Assembly: GCA_030278955.1 (NCBI GenBank)
Contig: JAOANR010000015.1
Coordinates: 20,369,073 to 20,433,072 of the forward strand
Direction of reading: 5' to 3'
Length of the DNA: 64,000 nt
Source of the DNA: Hygrophila difformis
Lineage: Eukaryota; Streptophyta; Magnoliopsida; Lamiales; Acanthaceae
Every line of letters starts with the position of its first letter. Position 1 is the stretch's first letter. Under the pieces are notes generated by a model. It saw only the letters and a list, made by a program, of their open reading frames with translations. It did no database searches and had not been told where the DNA came from. Below are positions 11,259 through 22,042 of the stretch, piece after piece. The position numbers were made by a program, and so were the translations under genes.

Positions 11259-11818
11259 TTAGTAAACGACGTGGGCCCTGCTTCTATCGCACATCCTCTA
11301 GTGAACGATCCGGTCTTACTATAAATTACTGCAATTTTTGACACCGTGCGCTTTCGGGCCACAGTTTCTTAAACACGAGCAATAAAAACATGACTACTTA
11401 TAAATGTATCCCTAATCACAACCCCGCCGTCATAAATTGGTTTCGTTAAATAAAATCTGAACCAGGATCATGATTTTTCGGAAAATACTCATGTCGTGGA
11501 AATCTGTCAAAAGTTTCATGGCAGGAAATCTTATGGCAAGAATTGATGAGAAGTATCATGGCATATTTGCCGGGGATCCTCAGTGTGACAGGCTGAAGAT
11601 CAACCTATCCCGGCTGTGCCATGAGATTTGTCAACATTTCATGACAGGGAGGACCACAGCGCCATTTGAAACCAAGCACCACACTTGAGTAATAAAAAGA
11701 CTAATAATCTTGATATATCCCTAAACCCATTCCATAAATCATAACGGTTTTCATTTAATAAATCTAACCTGGTATATTTTGGAAAAAGCTCGTGTGGACG
11801 AAATTGTCAAAAGTTTCA
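11259..11818 (+). repeat. Left LTR segment (560 bp, 5' truncated)
   Basis: Matches 24298-24856 with only five substitutions and one single-base indel by eye. Similarity starts at TTAGTAAACGACG and ends at AAAAGTTTCA, where a primer binding site begins, so this is the right end of a 5' LTR. The text just upstream is gypsy pol and differs from that upstream of the other copy, so the outer part of this LTR is missing. A 72-codon open frame inside each copy is incidental. Confidence 0.85.
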
Positions 11819-11835
11819 TGGCGCCGTTGCCGGGG
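11819..11835 (+). promoter_or_regulatory. Primer binding site, tRNA-Asp type
   Basis: TGGCGCCGTTGCCGGGG directly abuts the LTR end. It is the reverse complement of the 3' end of plant tRNA-Asp (with CCA), the primer type I associate with Athila-like Ty3/gypsy elements. It sets the left LTR as a 5' LTR on the plus strand. Confidence 0.85.
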
Positions 11836-12342
11836 AGGATGCAGCGTCGTTTATTAAGAGAATTACATTCCTGATTACTCATAGATTAGCTTAGTTTAAT
11901 GAATATATTTAATCCAGAACAGAAAAAGTACCCTCAAGATTAATTGAACATTTAGAGTACCAAGACTCTAAATGTGAGGATGTTGAACTGAGGAGAAAAC
12001 CTAACCTAATGGGTATTTATCTGTCTTGCAGGAAATTCGGAACCACCCAAAAAGGAGGAGCAGAAAAAAAAAAAGCAAGGAAAACCAGGTTCTTGGTTGG
12101 GAAAATTCCACAAATCTGAGAAATTATTTTTGGAATTTAAAGAAATTTAAGATCCGGAATAAATCTCGCAGATAAATGGAACTGACCCAACCTAATTTTA
12201 TGCAAGTAGATTATTTTAAATAATGGCCCAATGTTTTGAATTTACTTGGACTGAATTCATTTAGGTCCAAATCAAATAAAATAGATGCAGGCCCAACATC
12301 ACACTCGGGCCCAGTCCGTTGAAAATTTGAAAATTCAAAAAA
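11836..12342. other. Post-PBS leader with a PPT/LTR-like junction
   Basis: AAATGTGAGGATGTTGA at 11970-11986 looks like a polypurine tract followed by an LTR start (TG at 11981). The same 17 bases recur at 14200-14216 and 20310-20326. AGGCCCAACATC and GGGCCCAGTCC elements follow at 12290-12315. No coding sequence is seen. Confidence 0.5.
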
Positions 12343-12754
12343 GTTTGTCGCGGAATGACCATTTTGTCGCGGAACAACGTTCCGCGACCAAGTGCAACTC
12401 CGCGACAAAGATCCCCTCATCATCAAACCTTGTTTGTCTTTGTCGCGGAGTGATCATTTTGTCGCGATGCCCAGCATCGCGCCCATGTGCAAATTCCGCG
12501 ACAAAATTTCACTCATCCCTGAACTCTGTTTGTCTTTGTCGCGGAACAATTTGTCGCGGTGCATGACTCCGCGACAAAGTCCCTATTCCGCGACACGGGC
12601 ACACCACTCCATTCTTCCTTGCCATTTTGTCGCGGTACACTTTGTCGCGGTGCATGACTCCGCGACAAAGTCCCATATTCCGCGACACCTCTAATGTCGC
12701 CGAGCCTGGTCGCGTAATCCTGTTCCGCGACCATGGGCTAGGGTTCCGCGACCG
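12343..12754. repeat. Double-hairpin repeat cluster 1 (five units)
   Basis: Units at about 12343-12410, 12438-12505, 12534-12596, 12625-12688 and 12694-12754. Each has two forward TTTGTCGCGG arms followed by two reverse CCGCGACAAA arms, so it can fold as an inner hairpin inside an outer one. Units are 61-68 bp and spacers are unrelated in sequence. The array ends ten bases before a TATA-like box and is flanked by GGGCCC and CGGCCCAT motifs and a TAGGGTT. Confidence 0.85.
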
Positions 12755-12763
12755 GCCCATTAG

Positions 12764-12771
12764 TATTTAAA
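12764..12771 (+). promoter_or_regulatory. TATA-like box of the spliced transposon-type gene
   Basis: TATTTAAA about 160 bases before the ATG at 12930, followed by a CT-rich leader (CCTCTCCACCTCCCTC). The placement fits a core promoter whose upstream region is hairpin cluster 1. Confidence 0.55.
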
Positions 12772-12929
12772 CCTCTCCACCTCCCTCTTCTTCCCCACGC
12801 TCCCACACTTAGAAATTTTCGGAAAATCTCTCGTGCTCGAAACCGCCTCTTCCGAAGCACACCACCGTGTTCTTCGCACACTCACACCACCAAACTCGGG
12901 GGAAACTCTGTCCGATTTTCGCAAACCCA

Positions 12930-15900
12930 ATGGAACCCTCGTCTTCGTCGTCCCCTAAGAAAGCCGAGCCTTGGTAAGTGTTTTTCTTGATTGTTTCTCG
13001 TGCACCCATTGCCCCTGTTTTCGCATCTTGGTGGTTTCGAGGATTTTTTGTGTTCTGGAACTTGAAAGCGTATGAGTTTATGTTGTTCTGGACTTTTATG
13101 CTTATCCGAGTTCGATTTTAGGGAATGTGTGGTTCGGGCATGTTGGATTTTGATTCCCTGTTTATTACTGTAATGGCCGAGCATGATTTAGAGGAAGGGG
13201 AAGTGTTGTTTTGTATTATGAATGCACAGGGGAGTTCGGTTATTGAGTTTTGAAATTTTTGAACTTAGGGCTGTTGGAGAGCATATTAGCAGTTAGGGGG
13301 TAGAATCACCATTTTTCTGTGTATTTTAAAAATTTTTAGGGCTCTATTGGGTTCTTAGTTATGAGTGATGAAATTTGGAAAACCAACGAGCATTTGGGCA
13401 TTTTTGAATGTCTTGATGTTGTTAGTTTGAAGCATGTCATTGTGTTTGATTTCATGATTATGAAGCATGAGGCAGTGTGATTCCATGTTTTAGCCAGGAT
13501 AAGAGTATGATCTTATGTTTTTGCCTTACTGTGCTCATGAGTGTTGCATGCCAATTTGACATTTAATGTCTTTTCCTGTTTTGGTATGACCGTGTATGTG
13601 TGCTGCAGAATTGAAAAAGTGAGTGTTTGTATTGTTTTGGCATGACCGAGCACCCAATTCCCTTTCAGCAGATCACTTTTCCACTAAAAGACAAAAATAG
13701 TGATAGGAATTTTGGTTGACAAGTTGTTTTTGTTCTCAATGGAACTAAAAAGTGTGAGTTAAGTAGCAGTATTTTGCCACCTCAACTGCTACCTCTTTAC
13801 AAAATCCAAAAATGGGACCACACACATCCCACTTTTCATTAAATAAAATCAAGTCAACCTTTTCAAAAAGTAAAAAAAATAGTGTTTGCATTCTCTTGAA
13901 CGGTTTAACTGTCCAATGACAGTCCAAACAATCCGGAAATAGCAAATCCATCCCGCCACGCCTCCACTGCACATTCCATTTTCGAGCTATCCATTCCATC
14001 ATCATCATCTCATTCCATTTTCAACAAGTGCCTCGAGCTTGTTTAATAAAATTGGAAAAGCAACCTCTTTGGGCCCAATAGCCTACTAAAAAATTCTCTA
14101 AGTCCAATGACTTAGACCTTTTTAAATTAATTAGTGGCATCCGCCTTATAATAATGTTTTGAGTATTAATCAAATAAATCACATTTCGAGCAAAGCTCAA
14201 AATGTGAGGATGTTGATTTTTGGCTTGAAACTCAAAAATACATAAAAACTTGATTGGAATTAATACTTTCTATATTTTTCAGGAATGAATTAGTGATTAA
14301 GTCAGCTATTGGATTACCCGATTGCACTCTGCATCAGGCAGCAGTAGAGGCATCTGCAAACAGGACTCAGATTAAGAGGCTCAGGGAGGCTCTGATGAGC
14401 GTGTACAGTGTTCCATTGGACCAGGGTACTGAAGCTGAGCTAACGTTGAGACCCGGATGGGACGTAAAAATCCCCCCTGAAGATAGATCAACCGCTCTGA
14501 CGAACATAGAAAGGGATTTCTCCCATCACATGCTGAAGTTTTGGGAACTAATGACAGACCATGCTCCGCATGATTCCATAATGACACCCGAAGTGCATTT
14601 GGAAAGAATCACGCTGAAGTTCCAAATACATACAGCTGTCTGGCAACGTCATCTAGAAGATGGAACAGTGGGAATCGATATCTCAAACTATGATATACTC
14701 ATTCCCGACCAGCCCATAGACCCACAAGTGCGATTGCAGTTCGTGGAAAGACCTTTACCGGTAAGCCTGATACTGTCAAAGGGAGCCATTTCAATGCATG
14801 AAGCTTTCCCTTGCATTTGGAACCCGAGGTTATTTGATAACATGGGAAGAGAAGAGCAGAGATGGGTGGCCAGGCAGGCTAAGCTAAGGCATCGGGAGAT
14901 GAGTTACAACCTGCGCCACAAACTGAGGAGAATTGAGGAGTTCAACACAGAAAGGAACTCCACCATGATAAACAAGTTTAGAGAAGCAATCAATGCAGCT
15001 CGAAAAGAATGGCATGAAATGGCACTTCTGTGGGGACAAGGCAAGGGTTTCATAACACAAGAAAGATTGGATGAAGGATTGATCTTGCCAGATGAGGATA
15101 ATTTTGAGACAATTTTCATAAACAAGCGGTTTGGCCAGACAAGACCAGTGGAAAGGGGAACTCAGGTGGATCCTGGATTTCCCGAGCACATCAGAGAACT
15201 AAGGGAAAAAGCCCTTTATGAGGTGCAGCACCACAATTGGTCAGTACTGACCAAAAAGAAGGTGCAGCTCAGATTAATGACCGAGGCTGAAGCAAAGGAA
15301 TATCTGACGTTTGACAAAGCACAGATGATGACCTATGTGACAGAAGAGCTAGAAAGAGACATGATCAACACCATGATGGAGCAATATAGAACCTCATATC
15401 TTGAACTCCTCATGGAAATGGATAGAGAAGCCTTGAGGTATGGGAAGGAAGGAAATAAGACAAAGGTCATGCACTATGACCACAAAGTCAGGCGCCTGTT
15501 TTGCACACGGATTAAGGAGGCTTGGGAACTTAAACTGGTTCGGGTAACAAGTCAGACATTCGTGCATGATTATCTGAGGTTTGCACACAAACTGTTTGGA
15601 ACTCAAGAAGCTCAGGAAGATCCAGAGGACCCAGATGCTGAGATTGATGCTTATTTTTCCACCCCTCCTGAGGCCAACCCACAGCCTACCCAGCCAGCAG
15701 TACAAGCTTCGGCTTTGCCGCCTAGAGGGCAGACTGACGTGCAAGAAGTTGCTACGTCCGAGCCAGTGGTGCAACAAGAAGCAACCCGGACTCCAACGCA
15801 GCCAGCTCAATCTGAAGTACCAGCACCTGCCACCACTAAGACACCCATACAGCCCGAGAAAACCTCCACTACTGTTGTTACATCTGAAGGTCAGCCAGCA

Positions 15901-18717
15901 CCTCAACCGGGAACGAGGAGAAGATTGATAAAATCTGCTGACAAAGATAAACCAACAAGAGCTCCAGAAAAGAAAGTGGAGATCAAGGAACCTGAACCAA
16001 CTGTTAGGAAAGTGGCAGAGCCCACAGATCCCAAGGACAGGGGTAAGAAGCCGATGCCACCACCACCTCCGAAAAAGAAGCATCAAGTGGCATTCGATGC
16101 TGAGCTAGCCAGAAAGATGCAAAATGATGAATTTGCATTAGCTGGTTTGCTGGATCAAGTAACAGGTGGTTCGGGAGTAGAGAAGGTGACTGAGGAAGAA
16201 CGCTTGGCAATGGAAAAGAAAGCTGCAGAGGAAGAGCAGATCCGAAGGAACATTCAGCAGACGAAAGATGAAGAAACTGCCAAGAAGATGCAAGCTGATC
16301 TAGAAAACAGGAAATCTGGAGAGGCTGAGCGGGGTAATGAGGAAGACTTCGAGCTGAAGATCACTGGAGAAGTGCAGGGGCGTGGATTGAAAATTAAAGA
16401 AGAACAACCTCCTGCATGGACTGGCCCCACTGCACATGATGCTGAGACTATCCGGGGAGATATAAGGAAAAGGCTTAACGAACAGATCGAAGCAAGGATT
16501 GATAGAGGAGAAGGGCCTGAACAAATCCGTCATCACACAGAAGCATCACGAATCATTGATCCTCTTGTTGGCTCGGCCAGAATTGAGGCAGTCATCACTA
16601 AAGAAGGATCATCGCATCAAGCTGAACAACCCCAAGGCTCGCATGAGTCCATTGATCCAGCAGCATTGGCAAAAACATTGGAAGAACAGCCAGACGACCA
16701 TCTCATGGCCTCTGCGCTTAAGGAAAAGGTTCAAGGAATTGTGAATGAAGCTGCAGAGGGAGCAGATCCCATTTCGCTTTCTGATTTGGTAAAAGAGAGA
16801 GTTGTTGAACTGCAAGAAGCTGAGAAAAAGCGAAAGGCTAGAGAGGAAGAGGATGCCACTGAACAAGAGGAAGCGTGGCAGGAGGAGCAAGAATTCATGA
16901 ACCAGATGGCGCCTATTTTGCAACGTCCAGTTGGACGAGCTGCGAGGATTAGGGAGGAGGAGGAGGTATCAACTGATGTTGATAACCATAATTTGCATGT
17001 AACTACATCTTCTTTGCCTGTAAATTGTGAACTCAATACAATGAAAAATGTAATTAAACAGGTTGAGGAGGAATTCGGAGATGAAACAGCTCATGGAGAA
17101 TGAGAGCCAAGTCAGAGGGGAGATGAGGCTAAACCAAGGGATGATCAGCCACAGGAAGGGGACGATCAAACAGACTGGCACACGAGCGACGACGAATCTG
17201 TCGGATCCATTCGACCAGTCGAGTTCTGGTTTGAGAATACTGTGAGGCAAAGAATGGGCGTTTCAAAGGAATATGAGAAGAAAAAGCTGAGTGAAGAACA
17301 GGTTCAGATCAAGTTCAATGGCAACAAAGAGAATGCAGAAAAGTATAAGAAGTTGCAGAAGATGATAGTGCCAGATAAAGGGTTCAGACCCGATGCGTTG
17401 TCGCACCCCACTGTTGAGACTTTCTACAGAAATCAAGAGTGGGGTAACTTCATGTTGCATCACGACGAAGATGGCTTCGTGGAGCTAACAAAGGAATTCT
17501 TCTGCAACATTGATAAAGATGCCAGAACAACATGGATCCGTGGACAAGTGATTAACATTGCACCTGACTGGCTGAATCAGTTCTTCGGGACTCCAGATAT
17601 CCAAAGCGAATTTCCCCCTGATGAGATCATGACAAAGAGAGCCAAAACGAGTGAATATGCGAGGTATGCAACCTTGGCCAACAGCATGACAAGCGTGACC
17701 GCCCCAGGACATACATTCAATGCAAAATGGCTGCGGATACAGTTCATGCCAACTTATGAGTTCTACATGTCCAAGATCCGGCCCAATTCGCATCCGCACA
17801 CCACATCCGGGAATGTACTAATGGGATTTGCAAGAATGTGGAGCGGAGCAAAATTGAATGTGGGGAGGCATGTATTCGAGGTGATGATAACGCGGATAAA
17901 GGATAGACAGGTGCTATGCTATCCAAATCTGATTAGGAGAATCTGCATAGCTCAGGGAGTTGATTTGAGCGCGTTTGAGGGTGACACAGTGGTGAAAGTG
18001 AACCCACCTATCAGTGTGCCAAGACTTCCCTTGTGTGAGAGTATCAAATATTCCCTTCCCCAACTGTTCGGCAGAGGAGATTCAGACGCTCAATCCTCTT
18101 TCATATCAAGTGGGCAGACATCGAGAAAGAGAAAGAGGCAGCCCAAGACAAAGAAGGGAACACAGAAAACCTGTGCTGATGCAGGACCTTCGAATGTCCA
18201 AGAAGAGCCCCCTGCGGACCAAGAACGAACAGAGATTCCAATTCCACCTCCGACTCAACCTCAACCTCAGATGCCTCCTCAAAGCCAGAACATATCTCAG
18301 TTCCCTGCTGATTCCCAAACAATTGAGATGGTGAGCAGGATGAGTCAATCTATGCTCGAGGGAATGAAGTCCATGACTGACGTAGTCATGGCAAGCCAAG
18401 AGGAACAGCGGAAAAGGGCCGAAGAGGAGCGTGAAGAGCGAAGGAGGGAGAGAGAAGAAGAACGCCAAGAGCGTAGGAGAGAAAAGGAAGAGAAGCGAAA
18501 GGAAAAGCAGGAGAAGGAAAAGAAAGAGGCGGAATTCAGGCAAATGATGATGGAAAGAGAAGAGCGCATGCACAGAGAAAGGGTGGAGAGTGAAGAGAGG
18601 CAGCGCAGAATGATGGAAACACTAATGCAAGCACTCATCAGTCAACTTCCCAAGCCACCCCCACCTCCATCAGATGCAGCAGGACCATCGAGTCAGCCAG
18701 GGGAGAAAACAGATTAA
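12930..18717 (+). CDS. Spliced gene with putative plant-transposon-protein domain; in-frame TGA at 17101
   Basis: Exon 1 (12930-12973) encodes MEPSSSSSPKKAEP and ends at a GTAAGT donor. An acceptor TATATTTTTCAG at 14282 restores the frame (W then NELVIKS). Exon 2 runs to 16965, where GAG-GTATCA starts a probable 96-base AT-rich intron (16966-17061, ending AATTAAACAG; also open in frame). Exon 3 continues in the same frame to TAA at 18715-18717, interrupted only by TGA at 17101-17103: about 1,460 codons. Features: an unrecognised N-terminal region; a Pro/Gln/Thr-rich linker; Glu/Lys-rich helices; a globular domain (HPTVETFYRNQEWGNFML, NIAPDWLNQFFG, HTTSGNVLMGFARMW, CYPNLIRRICIAQGV) resembling the 'putative plant transposon protein' domain; a basic NLS-like RKRKRQPKTKK; and a long Glu/Arg helix. 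Function unknown. It lies inside an LTR-bounded block and is probably element-encoded. Confidence 0.72.
14200..14216 (+). other. Recurrent PPT/LTR-like junction motif inside intron 1
   Basis: AAATGTGAGGATGTTGA, second of three identical 17-base copies, 67 bases before the exon 2 acceptor. It suggests that part of intron 1 derives from a retroelement end. Confidence 0.6.
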
Positions 18718-20320
18718 GTATGTAATTGTCATATCAATCGAGCATAATTGTAAATATCATATAAGAGAATTTCATTCCCCTTGTGCAAAATCGTTCTGAT
18801 TGCAATGGAATCTCTTGTAATTGATATCATTCACTGTTTTAATTTTGGAATTTTGCAGTCCAAACAATTTTATTCTTGAAAAGATGTCTGCACAGTCCAA
18901 GATGAATAAGTGACTGTCAGGCCAAAAATACGCTGTGGACATACTCTGTATGTCAGCAGTGCCTCTTTACTGCTTTAAATTAAATAACCAGCAAAAATAT
19001 GCATAAACCTGCTCTAAATTCACATGTTGAATTTAGGCTTATGATTAAATTTTCAAACTTTTAAATTGGGATAATATAATTGAAGACATGCATGATATGA
19101 ATTTTTGAGGTTTTGAGCTATAAAAATTTAATGATATAATCATCTTGTTGGGTAATGAGTCCTCATGTTGAGAATTTAATTGAATAGAGTGTAAGAAATT
19201 TTCAAAGATTATATTTAAGAATATTGTATGACATGAATGAACCATTCCATGTGAGATTTGAGCCTTGAGTCATTTTTACTCATTCTTTTCTTTGATGTGT
19301 GAAAATCATTTTAGTTAAAGGACACTAGAACTTGCGATTGGGACCGATTCAAGATCATGCCATATTCCAAAAATCGAGCATATGATCGAGGCACTTAGAA
19401 AAACCCAAATTTTTGGCCTTCTTTTGAAATCCAAACCCAAAAATATTTTCCCTTTAGGATTAACCAATTTGAGCCTATAAGCCTAATTTTTCTTTGAAGC
19501 CCTCTATATTATTTCTATCCCTACAAAAAGACCAAGAAATTCAAACCCAAGTGTGCAAGAATGAATTCTATCAAGGCATTACAATTTATGATCATCAATC
19601 CATTAAATCGGTATCTCATAAACCGATTAAAAAAAAAAAAGAAGGAGAGTTGAATCCCATTCAACACAAATAAATTGCAAATGACAAGCAATTAGACAAT
19701 AGTCTAATGTCATGCAATAGAAAAGAAAAACATTGATGCTCATAAATCTTAAATAAAAATGCCAAAGTCATGATAGATTAATTCTTGCCACTTCTTAGCC
19801 CAATAATTTCCCTTTCCTACCTGATGTTACAACCGTATGCCCCATTTTAACCCTTAAATAAGACCTCGTGATCTCGATTTGAAGAAATGAGCAGGTGGCA
19901 AGTTGGTCTGATTGCAAGCTTATGGGATAATTTAATTAAAATTGATTTTGAGCGTTCAATGATTAAACCCCAATTGAGAGTGAGTGAATTTTCCGATTCT
20001 CTTATAAGTGAGGCTTTGTTTCATTAAGAATGTTCATGTCATGCCTTAATTCTAATTTTTTATCTTTGCATCTTTCAAACATGATATTCATGAAGGATTG
20101 ATAATAATGTTTGATTTGTAGGCCCGATGTAGTGAGCAAGTATCATTTCATTAAACACTGCAATCAAGGGAGTTTAATACTTGTAATCTTTGATTGTCTT
20201 ATCCCAATCCAAAAAGTATGTGATTTATGAAGCCACGAAAATGAATTGAATATGTAGAGTCCGTGTTCTTACGAACATTGACTCTGACTGCTCGGGGATG
20301 ATCAGTATTAAATGTGAGGA
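18718..20320. other. 3' flank of the transposon-type gene, ending at a PPT-like motif
   Basis: AT-rich sequence without coding signal, likely holding the 3' UTR. It ends with the third copy of AAATGTGAGGATGTTGA (20310-20326), which reads as polypurine tract plus LTR start (TG at 20321). Confidence 0.5.
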
Positions 20321-20639
20321 TGTTGATAATGGCCAGAAATGACCATTATTTTCAATCCATTTCCGTGTCTTAAACGGGCATTTGATCGCATTTCGGTCTT
20401 ACATTAAGTAAGAAAGCAGTCGAATTGGACTGATTTATGCATACTTGTAAAAATAATAAGCTGGTGTGAAAAAGGCATAAATACGTAATTTTATTACATA
20501 TTTATGTTAGAAAAATCCAAAAACATGAGAAAAAAGAAAAGAAAAGAAAAAGGAATGAAAAAGATGGGAAAAAGAGAGAGAAAGCCCACAAAAAGAATAC
20601 TTTCGGCCCATCTGGCCCAATCCAGCAGGCCCAGGAACA
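20321..20639 (+). other. Possible LTR start / U3 region
   Basis: Starts TGTTGATAATGGCC after a PPT-like tract. It leads into GGCCCATCTGGCCCAATCC elements, hairpin cluster 2 and a TATA box, an order parallel to that at 12290-12771. The right boundary of this putative LTR was not found. Confidence 0.45.
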
Positions 20640-20875
20640 CCTTTGTCGCGGAAGCCCCTTTGTCGCGATGCATGATTCCGCGACAAAGGAACGCTCCGCG
20701 ACCAAGCAAGCTCAGATGAAGGAAAAGACCAGCCAGAGCCATCTGTCGCGATACCTTTGTCGCGATGCCCTGTTCCGCGACAAAGGTCCATTATTAGAGA
20801 CACAAGACCCAGTCGAGAAGCTTTGCCACATGCAGTATGTTCCGCGACCAAACTTGGTGCTCCGAGACAAAGCTG
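20640..20875. repeat. Double-hairpin repeat cluster 2 (two units and a partial)
   Basis: Unit at 20640-20706 (67 bp, two forward and two reverse arms), unit at about 20743-20803 with a degenerate last arm, and a half unit near 20837-20875 (TTCCGCGACC, CTCCGAGACAAAG). It sits just upstream of the TATA box at 20943, as cluster 1 does for its promoter. Confidence 0.8.
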
Positions 20876-20942
20876 TGATGTGTGTGATGTCTTGAGACAC
20901 AATGGGCTCAAATCAAGGCCCATGAGCTTAGGGTTTCCCCTC

Positions 20943-20950
20943 TATAAATA
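20943..20950 (+). promoter_or_regulatory. TATA box of a retroelement-like promoter
   Basis: TATAAATA preceded by GGCCCATGAGCTTAGGGTTT (GGCCCA element plus AGGGTTT telo-box-like motif). No open frame follows within 2 kb, so if active it makes a noncoding or LTR transcript. Confidence 0.6.
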
Positions 20951-21569
20951 TGAGGTGTTTCCTTTGAGCTAGAGGTTGGAAGAATTGTAAAGAAAATACA
21001 CCTTCTTGAAGACAAGTTGGGAGCTTAGTAGTTAGCTTAGTTTAGGGTAGTTTAGTTAGGTTTTTCTTGTATTATTTAATTTATGCACTAGTTAGATGTA
21101 ATCTTTTGCACTTTAGCTAGATAGCCAGTTTTACTCCTTATTTCTCGTTCTAAACTTTTGTTTAAGGGTTTGTGGTACCCAAATCATGGGTATGAACAAC
21201 ACCGTTTAATAATATGGGAAAACATTCTCCATTTGTGTCCCAAAATCATGAATGGGTCTCACACCCCATGGATCTTACCGCTTTCGTTTTCCTTGGGTCA
21301 TTTGATCCTTGTTTTGCATTTTAATGTCACTGCTTGGTGACTTTTTCTTGGGATAATGTTGCACGCTTATGGGTGATCAAGCTCAGATTAGGGTTTCTTA
21401 AGTTTTAAGTTTGTTTTATTTCTTTATTGTTCAAGCATGTTCTAGCTAGATTCAAATTTTGTTTTGTCCATTTTTAGCTTAGTTTGGCTTTTGAATCTGA
21501 AATGGGTGAGATCACATATAATGCATGCCACTGTTCCACTTTACTTTTCTGACATGTGTACTGGGCACA

Positions 21570-22042
21570 CCTTTGTCGCGGAACAACTCTTGTCGCGGAA
21601 CCACGTTCCGCGACAAAATGACGCTTTGGCGACAAAGGTGCCAAAGAACATTTGTTAACCATTATTTTTAAAACCCTTGGTCGCGAAACAACCCTTGGCG
21701 CGGAACCACGTTCCGCGACAAAATCCTGATTAGCGACCAAGGACCCAAATACTTGTGATTTTATTCTGGAAGGGCTTTGTCGCGGAGTTACCTTGTCGCG
21801 GAACCACGTTCCGCGCCAAAACCTCTTGTTCCGCGACAAGAATTATGCCTTGTCCAATTTTCAACCCCTTTGTCGCTATGCCCCCTTGTCGCGGAACCAC
21901 GTTCCGCGACAAAATTTTTTACTTAGCGACAAAGCAAACCCTAAGTTTTCAAAATTCCATTCCTCTTATTTCCCACCCCTTTGTCGCGAAACCTTTGTCG
22001 CGGAGCCATGCTCCGCGACATAAACTCTGCATCGCGACAAAG
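21570..22042. repeat. Double-hairpin repeat cluster 3 (five units with paired changes)
   Basis: Units at 21570-21638, 21675-21742, 21774-21840, 21867-21934 and 21978-22042 (65-69 bp), separated by unrelated spacers of about 26-43 bp. The inner palindrome GCGGAACCACGTTCCGC is identical in the first four; the fifth has GCGGAGCCATGCTCCGC, a paired change. Outer arms also change in pairs: CCTTTGTCGC/GCGACAAAGG in unit 1 and CCTTGGTCGC/GCGACCAAGG in unit 2. The cluster is downstream of the TATA box at 20943. Confidence 0.9.

Noticed and set aside
11470..11688. Small gene of 72 codons, repeated at 24509-24727
   Set aside because: Both copies lie inside the LTR segments and show no motif; they are duplicated because the LTR is.
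11819..11835. tRNA-Asp gene fragment
   Set aside because: Only 17 bases match, in antisense and directly next to an LTR end, so it is a primer binding site.
14254..14282. Start of the long transposon-type frame at a TTG codon
   Set aside because: It is not an ATG, and a splice acceptor at 14282 joins the frame in phase to a better first exon at 12930.
17242..17244. Separate second gene starting at GTG
   Set aside because: The frame continues upstream without a stop to 17104 and is in register with the preceding long frame.
21570..22042. CRISPR-like appearance (constant unit, variable spacer)
   Set aside because: This is plant DNA, units are double palindromes with sequence variation, spacer lengths vary, and there are no cas genes.
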